A stretch of 54,599 nucleotides of DNA, from contig JAJFTZ010000023.1 of NCBI GenBank assembly GCA_021372675.1, positions 1-54,599 of the forward strand, read 5' to 3'. The notes below the pieces were generated by a model. It had not been told where the DNA came from. It worked only from the letters and a program-made list of their open reading frames with translations, and ran no database searches. Positions 1 to 8,195 of this stretch are shown here, one piece after another. This DNA is from Eubacteriales bacterium (GTDB taxonomy: Bacteria; Bacillota; Clostridia; Christensenellales; CAG-138). The position numbers and the translations under genes are program-made. The number at the start of each line of letters is the position of its first letter. Within the stretch, counting starts at the first letter, position 1.

Positions 1-519
1 TTTTCTAAAATCGTTGGCGTATACGCCCTGCCCCACGCCGCTTATCAGATAAAATTCATCATAGTAGCTCCCGTCCGCCTTCATAAACCTCATGTTTGCA
101 AAATAGTTTTTTCCCGCCTCCCCGCGTATCGTATAGAATATGTTAAGCTGCTTTTCATCCACCAGCACGTATTCGATGCGCATGGTGACGCCATTTTGGG
201 TCTGCTCCGCGCCGATCAACTGCACATAGCCCGATTCCAACGCCATTTTGAGCGTGGGGGAAACCGCCACCACAGCCGCAATATCCGAGAGCACCGGCAC
301 ACGGGAGAGCGCGAGCGCGAAGCTTTGCGACGTGTTGACGAGCAGCGTAAAGAGCACGGCGAGCGCGAGCAAGCCGCGCGCGGGCACCGTGATGAGGCGC
401 AGGCGCTTCCTTTGCTTAAGCCTTGCTTTCGCGCGCGTGAGCGTAAAATCGAGTTCGTCCGGCGTATGGGTCAATTCTTCTTTTAGCGCTGTATATTCCG
501 CGTTGCGTTCCATATTCAT
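1..519 (-). CDS. DUF4179-like membrane anti-sigma protein (partial, C-terminus off the left edge)
   Basis: The reading frame starts with ATG at 519-517, overlapping the stop of the upstream sigma-factor gene (ATGA), and runs to the window edge without a stop, giving 173 residues. Residues 1-42 are charged and cytoplasmic in character. One hydrophobic membrane segment follows at about 43-66. The outer part then begins with a stretch resembling DUF4179 (VPVLSDIAAVVAVSPTLKMA). In Firmicutes such one-pass proteins sit next to ECF sigma factors and act as their anti-sigma partners or transducers. The ATGA overlap implies translational coupling. The family call rests on gene order, topology and the style of the extracytoplasmic start. 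The missing C-terminus prevents a firmer statement. Confidence 0.75.
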   Translation of the reverse strand, partial: MNMERNAEYTALKEELTHTPDELDFTLTRAKARLKQRKRLRLITVPARGLLALAVLFTLLVNTSQSFALALSRVPVLSDIAAVVAVSPTLKMALESGYVQLIGAEQTQNGVTMRIEYVLVDEKQLNIFYTIRGEAGKNYFANMRFMKADGSYYDEFYLISGVGQGVYANDFRK

Positions 520-977
520 GCCTCCTCCAATGCGAGCTTGAGCAGGGCGAGCGCTCGGCGAACGCGCGTGGCCGCCGTCCCCTGCGGTATGTTCAACAGC
601 CTTGCCGTATCCGTGAGCGTGAAATCCGAAAAGTAGCGCAGCACCACCACATCCTTGAGCTCCGCGGGCAGGCGAAGCACGGCCTCTTTCAGGGGCAGCG
701 CGTCGAACTGCTCCGCCGCCGTTTCGGGGATGCTTTCAAAAGGCCGCTCGCGCTTCCCCTTTTTGAGCGCGCGCTTGCACTCGTTGATGAGGATGCGCGT
801 AAGCCATGTGGAAAAATACGCGGGCTCGCGGAGCGTTTTACAGGCGCAAAGCCCCTTATAGACCGCTTCGTCCACCGCGTCCACAGCCCTTTGCTCGCCC
901 CCGAGGTAGAGTAACGCCGTGCGGTACAGGCGCGCTTTTTCCCCTTCGGCGCGCAGCGCGAATTCGTGCTGATCCAT
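516..977 (-). CDS. ECF-type RNA polymerase sigma factor
   Basis: This 153-residue protein has the two-domain layout of an extracytoplasmic-function sigma factor. A region 2 part (about 12-75, with YFSTWLTRILINECKR) contacts the -10 element and core polymerase. A region 4 helix-turn-helix (about 98-150, with LRYFSDFTLTDTARLLNIP) contacts the -35 element. The length is normal for the family. An AAAGAGGA ribosome site precedes the ATG. The next gene is the DUF4179-like membrane protein, so the pair is probably a signal-responsive sigma/anti-sigma module at the envelope. A palindromic TCTATTAGA at 1038-1046 upstream could be part of an autoregulated promoter, but this is a guess. Confidence 0.92.
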   Translation of the reverse strand: MDQHEFALRAEGEKARLYRTALLYLGGEQRAVDAVDEAVYKGLCACKTLREPAYFSTWLTRILINECKRALKKGKRERPFESIPETAAEQFDALPLKEAVLRLPAELKDVVVLRYFSDFTLTDTARLLNIPQGTAATRVRRALALLKLALEEA

Positions 978-1091
978 GCAGTTCCTCTTTCGTTTCGGCG
1001 TTCGGGGCCGCGCCGCTTCCGTTTTTGAACCGATTCGTCTATTAGATACCCGGGCGGGCCGAATTTATTGCGGAGAGGATAAAAAATACAG

Positions 1092-1120
1092 AAAAAAAGA
1101 GCCGCTTCGAAAAGCAGCCC
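1092..1120 (-). terminator. Intrinsic terminator after the RlmL-like gene
   Basis: Read on the minus strand, GCTGCTT pairs with AAGCGGC around a UUCG loop and is followed by seven U residues. It lies 9-37 bases after the stop of the methyltransferase gene and isolates the sigma-factor unit from it. Confidence 0.85.
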
Positions 1121-1128
1121 TCCTTATA

Positions 1129-2232
1129 CTATCTCGCAAAATACTGGTACAGCGTGCACACCTTGCCGCCGTTACTAAGCTTGCGGCGCTTGTCCGCGCG
1201 AAGCCCGTAGACGCGCTCGAACTCCGGATGCGAGGTGATGGCGTTTACCGACCAACGCTCGAGCCGTGAAAACACGCTCCGCATCTCGCGGTAAAGCGCT
1301 TCGGCCTCCTTTTTTTCCATGAGTCGCTCGCCGTAGGGCGGGTTGCACACGATTACGCCGCCCGCGCGGGCTGCGAAAAGCTCCTTTAGGGGCTTCACCG
1401 CCCAGTTTACATGGATGCCAGCCTTTTGCGCGTGCTTTTTGCAAAGGTCGATGCTGCGCGCGTCGACGTCGCTGCCCAAAATATCGAGCTTTACGTCCTT
1501 TACGGCGTCGCGGGCTTCCTCGCGCGCCGTCTCCATGATCTTTGTATCGAAAAACGGCCATTCCTCCGCCGCGAAATCGCGGCTCAAACCCGGCGCGCGG
1601 TTTTGCGCGAGCATGGCCGCCTCGATAGGCAGGGTGCCCGAGCCGCACATGGGGTCGATGAGGGGCATATCCGCGCGGTAGCGCGAAAGCGAAACGATGG
1701 CCGCGCCGAGCGTTTCCGCGATGGGCGCCGCGACGTTATACGTGCGGTAGCCGCGCCGTGAAAGCCCCGCCCCGCAGCAATCAAGCGCGAGGGTGGCGGT
1801 ATCCCTCAAAAGCCCCACCTCCACGATCACGCGGTTGCCGGTCTCGGGGAGGACTTGGGTTTTATAGGCGGCCTTGAGATTTTCGACGATCGCTTTTTTG
1901 ACGATGCTTTGGCAGTCTGAAACCGAAAACAGCGCGCTTTTCGCGCTTTTTCCCGTAACGTGGATAAACGCGTCCCGCGCGAGGAAGTTTTTCCAGGGGA
2001 GGGCCTTCGTGCCTTCGAAAAGCTCGTCGAAGGTGAGCGCCTTGAAACTTCCCACCTCGAGAAGCACGCGCTCGGCCGTGCGAAGCCATAACAGGGCGCG
2101 CGCCATTTCCTCGTAACCGCCCGAAAAAGATACATGCGCGTCCTCGACGCGCACGACCTCGATGGAAAGTTTTCTAAGCTCCGCGGCGACGAGCGCCTCA
2201 AGCCCCAGCTTGCAGGTAGCGATCAGCATCAT
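1129..2232 (-). CDS. THUMP-domain class I SAM-dependent rRNA methyltransferase (RlmL/YpsC-like)
   Basis: The start at 2232 (ATGATG) overlaps the TPR gene's stop as ATGA and gives 367 residues. The longer upstream frame lies inside the TPR gene and is not coding. The N-terminal about 160 residues form a THUMP RNA-binding region. The C-terminal half carries the SAM-binding motif DPMCGSGTLPIEAAM and the catalytic NPPYGERL motif of N-directed methyltransferases. Length and order match the Firmicutes YpsC group, related to the N-terminal half of E. coli RlmL (23S rRNA m2G2445). The exact target base is inferred from the family. It is the last gene of a minus-strand run with the TPR protein and hslO, and ends at a terminator. 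Confidence 0.9.
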   Translation of the reverse strand: MMLIATCKLGLEALVAAELRKLSIEVVRVEDAHVSFSGGYEEMARALLWLRTAERVLLEVGSFKALTFDELFEGTKALPWKNFLARDAFIHVTGKSAKSALFSVSDCQSIVKKAIVENLKAAYKTQVLPETGNRVIVEVGLLRDTATLALDCCGAGLSRRGYRTYNVAAPIAETLGAAIVSLSRYRADMPLIDPMCGSGTLPIEAAMLAQNRAPGLSRDFAAEEWPFFDTKIMETAREEARDAVKDVKLDILGSDVDARSIDLCKKHAQKAGIHVNWAVKPLKELFAARAGGVIVCNPPYGERLMEKKEAEALYREMRSVFSRLERWSVNAITSHPEFERVYGLRADKRRKLSNGGKVCTLYQYFAR

Positions 2233-3995
2233 GTTTCCACCTTTTTCGTGGTCTTTAGCTTTGCGAGCGCGTTGTTGAAGCGAAAAAGCGAGACCTCGTA
2301 TTTGTGGCAGAGCTCGGCCTTGGTGGCGATTTCGCCCGTTTCGCGGCACGCGGCGTATTCGAGCGCCGCGGCCATGGCGTACACCTGCGGCACGGAAAAC
2401 TCGGGGAAGCCCGGAAGTCCCTCCAAGAAACGGCTCCACAGCCCCGCCGCCGCAAACACCGTTTCCTCTTTGCGGTCGGATTGCATGCCCGTAAAGCACA
2501 CCTCCATGACCTCGCGGTAGCGCCCGGGCACCTTTTCGGGCGGGATGTTGGCGATGAAAACGCGGCTTTGCACGAGCTCGCCGTCGATATACCCTAAATA
2601 CGGTTCCTTCGCGCCGAGCTGCTTCAAAAAGCCGAACGCGTCGCGCTTCAATTCGCCCGGCTGGCCGGACTGCAAAACAAAGTCCCGCAGGAAAAGCTCC
2701 GCGCGCTTATCGCCGAAAGAGGCGACGAGCGAAAGCATGGCCTGCTTCACGCTGCGCTCGGGCAGCTCCGTGCCCCAGCGTATGAGCGAGGGCAGCTCCC
2801 CGTCCGTCTGCCAGAGCTTTTGAAGCTCCGCGCGCGGCTTGCCCACGTACTCGTTGAGCTTGTGGATGCGCAAAAGCATCTCCTCGGGAGGCACCTGATA
2901 CTGCAAAAGAAAGCTCGCGCGCTTTGGCGCCTCGGACAAGGCCGCGCGGCAGACGCCGCGGTAGTAACGCGCCACGCTGTCCTGCGCGTCGATCTTCAAA
3001 AGCCGGTCGTAGCCGGACACGGCGCGCCTGAAATCGCCCAAGTGGAACGCGCACGCGCTGAGGCGGTGCACCACGCCCGCGTCGTAGGGCATGAGCCTGA
3101 AAAGTTGCTTCAAAAGCGGGTAGGCGGCCTCGAACTCGTTGAACTCCATGAGCGTCGCGCTCAGGCGGTTAAGCTCGTCCGCGTCTTCGCTTTTGGCGTT
3201 TTTCAAAAACTCGAGCTCACGCTGCACGCCCGCCTCGTCCTTGGCGGCGCGCAAAAACACGGCGAGGTTGCAATGCGCCTGAATGTCGCCGGGGTCGTTT
3301 TTGAGGATTTCGCCCACCTCGGCGGTGGCCCTTTTATAATCGCGGTCGCAGAAGTACGCAAGCCCCAGATTGTTGCGGGCGAGCGAAAGCTCCGGCTCCT
3401 TTTCGACGATGCGCTTGAGCACCGAAATGGCGCGCTTGAAATCCCCGCGCTCGATGAGCTCCTTCCCCGCGAGCGCGGCCTTGCGCGCCGCGAGCCCCTC
3501 GGAGATGAGGCCGCTCGCCTCGCCCTCCTCGATCGCGTCGAGCATGTCGTACGCCTCGTAGGAAAACTCGCCGTCCGGCTCGAGCTCCACGTAGCGCGAA
3601 AAGCTCTCGCGCGCGCGGGTGTATTCCTGAAGCCCCAAAAAATTGCAGCCCATGCCGAAATAGCACTCGGTCGGGCGTTCGCCGTCCTCGTAGAAGAAGG
3701 TCATCAACACCCGGTTGGACTCCTCGAAACGGCCCATTTCGGTAAGCGTTTCGGCGATCGCAAGCCTGACCTCGGCATTTTGCGGGTCGTGCTCGAGCGC
3801 GAGGCGATAGTTGGCCAGCGCGTCGAGCAAATTGTTGTTATCGAGCTTGCTGAGGCCACGGCGGAAAAAATATTCCCCCGTTCTCTCAAACTTGAGCACC
3901 TTGCCCTTGCTCGCCATGATTCGATTGTTGCTTTTTTGTTCCGGCATATCGGTATCCCATTGCGAAACGGCAAAGGCCGTTCCCTGTCTTTTCAT
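2229..3995 (-). CDS. Tetratricopeptide-repeat protein
   Basis: This 588-residue soluble protein contains multiple TPR helical pairs. The first (NNNLLDALANYRLALEHDP) is at about residues 53-85, followed by further copies (for example FKRAISVLKRIVEKEPELS and FRRAVSGYDRLLKIDAQDS) up to about 320. The C-terminal 250 residues are helical without a recognised domain. TPR arrays are protein-docking scaffolds, so no enzymatic role is implied. No signal peptide is visible. The start is uncertain: ATG 3995 lacks a clear ribosome site, and in-frame ATGs at 3947 (MPEQKS) and 3917 (MASKGK) are plausible. The gene overlaps the methyltransferase by four bases and follows hslO by 20 bases, so the three are probably cotranscribed. 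Confidence 0.85.
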   Translation of the reverse strand: MKRQGTAFAVSQWDTDMPEQKSNNRIMASKGKVLKFERTGEYFFRRGLSKLDNNNLLDALANYRLALEHDPQNAEVRLAIAETLTEMGRFEESNRVLMTFFYEDGERPTECYFGMGCNFLGLQEYTRARESFSRYVELEPDGEFSYEAYDMLDAIEEGEASGLISEGLAARKAALAGKELIERGDFKRAISVLKRIVEKEPELSLARNNLGLAYFCDRDYKRATAEVGEILKNDPGDIQAHCNLAVFLRAAKDEAGVQRELEFLKNAKSEDADELNRLSATLMEFNEFEAAYPLLKQLFRLMPYDAGVVHRLSACAFHLGDFRRAVSGYDRLLKIDAQDSVARYYRGVCRAALSEAPKRASFLLQYQVPPEEMLLRIHKLNEYVGKPRAELQKLWQTDGELPSLIRWGTELPERSVKQAMLSLVASFGDKRAELFLRDFVLQSGQPGELKRDAFGFLKQLGAKEPYLGYIDGELVQSRVFIANIPPEKVPGRYREVMEVCFTGMQSDRKEETVFAAAGLWSRFLEGLPGFPEFSVPQVYAMAAALEYAACRETGEIATKAELCHKYEVSLFRFNNALAKLKTTKKVET

Positions 3996-4015
3996 TATCA
4001 GCGCGAAGCCGCGTT

Positions 4016-4915
4016 TTACGCTTCGCCGTCCGGGCGCGCTTCAAGGAGCAAAGCGCGAAGCTCCGCTTCGCCGAAGGCGTAGGCGGTGTTGCAAAAATGG
4101 CAGGTGAGCGTAGCCCCCTTATCCGTTTCGATAAGATCGGTCAGCTCCTCCTTGCCGAGGCTTATGAGCACGCGCTCAAGCCGCTCGCGCGTACAGTCGC
4201 ACGAGAAACGCGGCGCGAAGCCGTCCGACACCTCTATAGTAAGCCCCGCGAGTATTTCGCGCAAGGCTCCTTCCAAGGTATGCCCCTTTTCGAGAAGGAT
4301 GCTCAAATTTTGGATCGCCTCCGCACGCTCCATCGCGAGCGAAACGTTTTCCTCCGGGCAGCCCGGAAGCGGCTGCACGATGAGCCCGCCCGCCGATAGC
4401 ACGTTCCCGCTCGCCCCGTCGAGCCGCACGCCGAGATACACGAGCGAGGGCGTTTGCTCGCTCACGGTGAAATACTGCGCGAAGTCCTCCGCGATCTCGC
4501 CGGAGACGAGCGCGCATCGCCCCACGTAAGGCTCCTTCATGGAAAGGTCGCGCACCACGGTGAGATCGCCGAACCAGCCCACCGCCATGGATACGTCGAG
4601 CTTGCCGTTGGGCGCGAGCGGAAGCTCAAGCTCCGGGTTTTCGATATACCCCTTTACAAGGCCGCCCGGGCGCGCGGTACACACGATGTTGCCCGCCGGC
4701 CCGCCGCCCTTTACGATGGCGGTAAGCCTGTCGGCCTCGTTTTTAAGCTCCGTGCCCATCATGGCCGTGGCCATGAGCGTGCGCCCGAGCGCCGCCGTGC
4801 ATACGCGCGAGGCGTTGTGCGTCTTTTGCGCCTCACGCACGAGTTCCTTCCCGCTTATAGCGGTGAAGCGCATGGTTTGATCGAGCAGCATGCCCTTGAG
4901 GATCGTATCGCCCAC
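4016..4915 (-). CDS. hslO: Redox-regulated chaperone Hsp33
   Basis: This 299-residue protein is full length for Hsp33, a cytoplasmic holdase activated by oxidation. The N-terminal substrate-binding domain contains the family stretch TALGRTLMATAMMGTELK. The C-terminal redox switch keeps all four zinc-ligating cysteines as CDC and CHFC, about 32 residues apart. Translation starts at GTG 4915, behind an AAGGAG site. It lies first in a minus-strand group with the TPR protein and the rRNA methyltransferase. The spacing suggests one transcript, although no strong promoter is obvious in the AT-rich stretch upstream. Confidence 0.96.
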   Translation of the reverse strand: MGDTILKGMLLDQTMRFTAISGKELVREAQKTHNASRVCTAALGRTLMATAMMGTELKNEADRLTAIVKGGGPAGNIVCTARPGGLVKGYIENPELELPLAPNGKLDVSMAVGWFGDLTVVRDLSMKEPYVGRCALVSGEIAEDFAQYFTVSEQTPSLVYLGVRLDGASGNVLSAGGLIVQPLPGCPEENVSLAMERAEAIQNLSILLEKGHTLEGALREILAGLTIEVSDGFAPRFSCDCTRERLERVLISLGKEELTDLIETDKGATLTCHFCNTAYAFGEAELRALLLEARPDGEA

Positions 4916-4957
4916 GAAAAATCTCCTTATCCGGGTTCGCGTATATAATAAGCTAGT

Positions 4958-5716
4958 TTACTGTATATTGGTTTCCAAACCTGCCGACCCCTTGTTTGCA
5001 ACGAATTGCAGGCGTTCGGAGCCCGTTTTCGGCGCATCGCGCGTGAACGCCTCGAAAACGCGCACCTCCGTAAAACCCACCGCGTGAAGCGCGGATATAA
5101 GCTCCTTTTCGGAATGCGCGCGCTGTACATGCGTTTCCGTAAAGCGCTCATAGCGCTCCCCTTCCCGCGCGAAAAAGCTCAGTTCCATTTCGATCAGGCG
5201 GCTTTTCGGATCGTAGCAGTTTTTCCACACGTAGGCGAGCTCCCCGTCGTCGTAGCCTAAGCTGTTGCAGCCGAGCGTGCGCGAAAGCTTATGGCGCGAG
5301 GAAATATCGAACAGGAGCGTTCCGCCGTCCTTAAGCGCCTTGCAGGCGCTTTTGAAAAAGCGGCGCACGGCGTCCATGGACGCTAAATAGTTTACCCCGT
5401 CGCACGCGCATATTACCGCGTCCGCGCGCTTATGCAGGGAAAGGACGCGCATATCCTGCTGCACGAACGGTATTTTGAGGCCCGCCGCCCGTGCCTTTTC
5501 CGACGCGACGCGGAGCATTTCCGCGGAGATATCCATGCCCGTCACCTCATAGCCCATGCGCTTGAGCCTTAAAGTAAGCTCGCCCGTGCCGCATGCGCAT
5601 TCCGCGACGGACGCGCCGCGCGGCAGGAAGGATGCAAGATAATCCGCCCAAAGCGCGTAATCCACATCCGCCATCAGCGCGTCGTACACGCGCGCGAAAC
5701 GATCGTCGTACTGCAA
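4958..5716 (-). CDS. Class I SAM-dependent methyltransferase, small-molecule type
   Basis: The 252-residue protein has a Rossmann methyltransferase fold with motif I VAECACGTGELTLRLKRMG at about 36-54 and the acidic ribose contact GMDISAEML. A post-I motif (VICACDGVNYL) and LLFDISSRHKL follow. This pattern is typical of the YdaC/Methyltransf_25 group acting on small molecules. The substrate cannot be told. Translation starts at TTG 5716, spaced seven bases behind GGGGG. A good promoter (5764-5792) lies directly upstream, so the gene is likely independently transcribed, with the downstream hslO group following. Confidence 0.87.
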   Translation of the reverse strand: MQYDDRFARVYDALMADVDYALWADYLASFLPRGASVAECACGTGELTLRLKRMGYEVTGMDISAEMLRVASEKARAAGLKIPFVQQDMRVLSLHKRADAVICACDGVNYLASMDAVRRFFKSACKALKDGGTLLFDISSRHKLSRTLGCNSLGYDDGELAYVWKNCYDPKSRLIEMELSFFAREGERYERFTETHVQRAHSEKELISALHAVGFTEVRVFEAFTRDAPKTGSERLQFVANKGSAGLETNIQ

Positions 5717-5763
5717 AGAAGAGCCCCCTTTCCCAAATGGTTCCGTGCGGGCCGCAGCATATT

Positions 5764-5792
5764 ATTTTACCCGATGCAGCCGCCGCGCGCAA
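5764..5792 (-). promoter_or_regulatory. Sigma-A-type promoter for the methyltransferase gene
   Basis: On the minus strand TTGCGC (5787-5792) and TAAAAT (5764-5769) are separated by 17 bases, about 48 bases before the TTG start. Confidence 0.6.
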
Positions 5793-5835
5793 TACGGCGC
5801 GCGCTTTCGTCACGATGGGTTTGCAATTCTGCCCG

Positions 5836-7461
5836 CTATTTCGTATGCACCCACCACGGCAAAAAGATCGCGGCCTTTTCGGGCAGCGCGCCGACGTTTG
5901 CGTAGGTATCCGCGTCCACGAGGCCGGCCACGAGAAGCGTGCCGTCCACGCACAGCCCCAGGGTGGAGCGCGCGCCGCCGTACACGGCAATAACGTCCCG
6001 CCAATCGCCGGTGAGATCCTGCCCGCAGGCATTCGTACCCGTGAAGGAGGTGGTTTTGACGCGGCCGTCCACCGTGAGGCCGATGGTGTGGTGGTCGCCC
6101 ACGGCGATCATGGCGATGTTGCTCCAACCCGAAACCTCGAGCTGGTGCTGAAGGTTTCGCCCCGCCGCGATCACGGTACCGTCGGCGCGAAGCCCCGCCA
6201 CAAACTGCCGCCCCACGGCGATATGTACGATAGTTTCGCCTGACCAATCGAGATCGCATTGGCCGTATTCGTTATCGCCCGCGACGAGCACACGCCCGTC
6301 GGTGATCAAGGCGGCGGTGTTCCAGCCGCCTGCGGCGACCTCTACGACGTCGCGCCACGCGCTTACGTCGCATTGGCCGTGCGCGTTATCGCCCGCAGCC
6401 AACACCGTGCCGTCGCTAAGGAGCGCCACGGTATGCACCCATCCCGCTTCGATCGCGATCACGTTTTTCCAGTTCCCCACATCGGACTGGCCGTAATCGT
6501 ACGGCTCCGCGCCCGAGGGGCTCAATATCTTCGTTGCGCGCACGCTGCCATCCTGCAACAGCAGCACCGTGTGCGCGTAGCCCGCCGCGAGATCGCGGAC
6601 GACCCCCGCGCTTCCCTCGAAGCTTAACTGGCCGTAAAGGTCGCTGCCGACGCCGCCGAGCGAACCGTCCGGCCTGATGTAGGCCACGTGGCGGTTGCCG
6701 CACGCCACCGTAAAGCGGTTGGTCTCGGCAAGCTCCGCACGCGTGATCATGCGCTCGGTCGCCTCAGGCGTGGGTTCCGACGCAGGCTCCGGGGTCGTAG
6801 GCGCGACCGTCGCCTCCGGCGCGGGTTCGGATGTGCGCGGCACAAACGCCGCCCTGGAGGACGGGGGGGGCGATTCTATCCCTGCCGCCGCGGGCATTTT
6901 TTCGCCGCGCGGCAAAAGCAAAACGAGGAGCACGGCGAAAAATACCGCGCCGCCCGCGAGGAATGTCCATAAGGGCGGCTTTTGCGCCGCGGGCTTGGCG
7001 TTTTGCGTTTGCGTTGTCGTTTGCTCCGTTGATTGCGCCGCCGGTTGCTCCGCCGGCTGCGGCGCGGCGGGCGGGACAGGTTCCGCACCTCGCGCCACGG
7101 CGGAGCGCGCGCCGCTCATCACGGCGTAGGCCGTGCCGTTCTCGCGGAAGAAATCCAAAACCGTGGCGGTGCTTGACGAGGCGCCGCGCCGCGCGAGCGA
7201 CTGCGCCTCCTCTAAAAAGCGGCGGAGGCCCTCGCTGAAAAGCGCCTCCTTCTCCGCGGAAACCGTAACGTGCAAGGCGTCCGCGGGATCGCGCGCGGCC
7301 AAATCCTCGGGGAAATATTCCCTTATGTTCACCTCGATATCGAGTTGGCGGTTGTGGGCGAGGTAGGTGACGGAAACGCCGTCCTCATCGCACGGCTTTA
7401 AAATGAGGTATTTGCCCGCGAGCACGCTGTTCGGCGCAAGATAACGGCCGGGTCTTTCCAT
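5836..7461 (-). CDS. Membrane-anchored RCC1-repeat protein with a truncated protein-kinase N-lobe
   Basis: The start at ATG 7461 is preferred because GGAG lies eight bases before it (a GTG at 7467 is the alternative), giving 541 residues. Residues 10-117 align by eye with the N-lobe of bacterial Ser/Thr kinases: glycine-loop region, VNIREYFPEDLAARD in place of the usual VAIKEYFP, then a helix C-like stretch and hinge (DFFRENGTAYAVMSG). The chain then leaves the kinase fold. The ATP-binding lysine is replaced by Arg, and the whole catalytic C-lobe (HRD, DFG) is absent. A Pro/Gln-rich linker, one membrane helix (about 164-183), a Pro/Thr-rich stalk and about six RCC1 beta-propeller repeats (HTVALLSDGTVLAAGDN type) follow outside the cell. 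It probably acts as a surface sensor or binding protein without kinase activity. Confidence 0.88.
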   Translation of the reverse strand: MERPGRYLAPNSVLAGKYLILKPCDEDGVSVTYLAHNRQLDIEVNIREYFPEDLAARDPADALHVTVSAEKEALFSEGLRRFLEEAQSLARRGASSSTATVLDFFRENGTAYAVMSGARSAVARGAEPVPPAAPQPAEQPAAQSTEQTTTQTQNAKPAAQKPPLWTFLAGGAVFFAVLLVLLLPRGEKMPAAAGIESPPPSSRAAFVPRTSEPAPEATVAPTTPEPASEPTPEATERMITRAELAETNRFTVACGNRHVAYIRPDGSLGGVGSDLYGQLSFEGSAGVVRDLAAGYAHTVLLLQDGSVRATKILSPSGAEPYDYGQSDVGNWKNVIAIEAGWVHTVALLSDGTVLAAGDNAHGQCDVSAWRDVVEVAAGGWNTAALITDGRVLVAGDNEYGQCDLDWSGETIVHIAVGRQFVAGLRADGTVIAAGRNLQHQLEVSGWSNIAMIAVGDHHTIGLTVDGRVKTTSFTGTNACGQDLTGDWRDVIAVYGGARSTLGLCVDGTLLVAGLVDADTYANVGALPEKAAIFLPWWVHTK

Positions 7462-7491
7462 AAGCACATCTCCAAGACGGAAGTATTACAT

Positions 7492-7504
7492 CAGATTATA
7501 GCAC
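7492..7504 (-). promoter_or_regulatory. Extended -10 promoter for the RCC1-repeat gene
   Basis: On the minus strand TGCTATAAT is an extended -10 element (TATAAT at 7495-7500), about 30 bases upstream of the ATG. No good -35 is visible. Confidence 0.5.
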
Positions 7505-7548
7505 GAAGCGAACGGGCGTAATAGGGGGGATGCGCGCCCCGCCGCGCG

Positions 7549-7578
7549 TTGACACCCTCGCGCGCACGGTGGTATAAT
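7549..7578 (+). promoter_or_regulatory. Consensus sigma-A promoter
   Basis: Perfect TTGACA (7549-7554) and perfect TATAAT (7573-7578) are separated by 18 bases. Expected transcription start is near 7585, about 105 bases before the GNAT start. This is the best promoter match in the window. Confidence 0.85.
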
Positions 7579-7594
7579 CGCCTTGGTAAAAACC

Positions 7595-7634
7595 CGCGTG
7601 CGCGCGCAACGAAAGTACGCCCGCGCGCGTTTTT
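7595..7634 (+). terminator. Early intrinsic terminator or attenuator in the GNAT leader
   Basis: CGCGTGCG (about 7595-7602) pairs with CGCGCGCG (about 7622-7629, one G-U) and is followed by TTTTT, only 10-50 bases after the predicted transcription start. This placement suggests attenuation of the downstream genes, or a very short RNA. Confidence 0.5.
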
Positions 7635-7691
7635 CTTATGTGAGGTATTGGCCGCGTTTATGTAAGGCGCCAAACGTCGGAGGGGATACGC

Positions 7692-8174
7692 TTGCAGGAG
7701 CTTTCGCTGCGCGAACGCACGTTGGAAAACGTAAAGGTATTCTGGGAAATGTCGCACGATGCGGAGCTCAACAGGCTTTTCCCGTTCCAGAAAAACACGC
7801 TGGGGGAAGCGATCGAGCTATTTGAGGAAAGCAAAAAGCCCGGCGCGAAAAGCTTCGGCAGGACGATCTGTTTCGGCGGCCGCTATATCGGCGACGTTTG
7901 GTGTTACGGGATCGACGAGGTCGTGGAAAAAAGCGCGTTCGTGAGCATCGTGATCTTCGATAAGGCGCATTGGGGCATGGGGCTTTCTAAGCTGGCGTTA
8001 AGCCGGTTTTGCAGCCTCGTATTCGGCAGCTATGCGCTCGACAGGCTTTGCGCGTTTACCTACCGCGAAAACACAAGGTCTGTGGGCATGCTAAGGAGCA
8101 TAGGCTTCCGTAATCTTGGAGAGTTTTTGGAGGACGGCGTGGCCTCGTATTATTTCGAGCTGCCTCGCCCTTAG
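7692..8174 (+). CDS. GNAT-family N-acetyltransferase (RimJ/RimL-like)
   Basis: This 160-residue protein has the GNAT core. Strand beta4 and the acetyl-CoA-contacting region lie around FVSIVIFDKAHWGMGLSKLALSRF, and the C-terminal YRENTRSVGMLRSIGFRNLGEF is the usual N-x-x-S-x-x-x-x-x-x-x-GF motif of the RimJ/RimL branch. It transfers acetyl from acetyl-CoA to an amine, but the substrate is unknown. The start is TTG 7692, six bases behind a strong GGAGGGG. It is expressed from the consensus promoter at 7549-7578 through a terminator-like hairpin, and the LCP gene follows 21 bases later, probably in the same transcript. Confidence 0.88.
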   Translation: MQELSLRERTLENVKVFWEMSHDAELNRLFPFQKNTLGEAIELFEESKKPGAKSFGRTICFGGRYIGDVWCYGIDEVVEKSAFVSIVIFDKAHWGMGLSKLALSRFCSLVFGSYALDRLCAFTYRENTRSVGMLRSIGFRNLGEFLEDGVASYYFELPRP

Positions 8175-8195
8175 AAGGATAGGATCGTAAAACAC

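Noticed and set aside
2820..4082. 420-codon open frame on the plus strand
   Set aside because: Antisense to the TPR gene; composition reflects the GC-rich third-position bias of the real frame, and no ribosome site or known motif is present.
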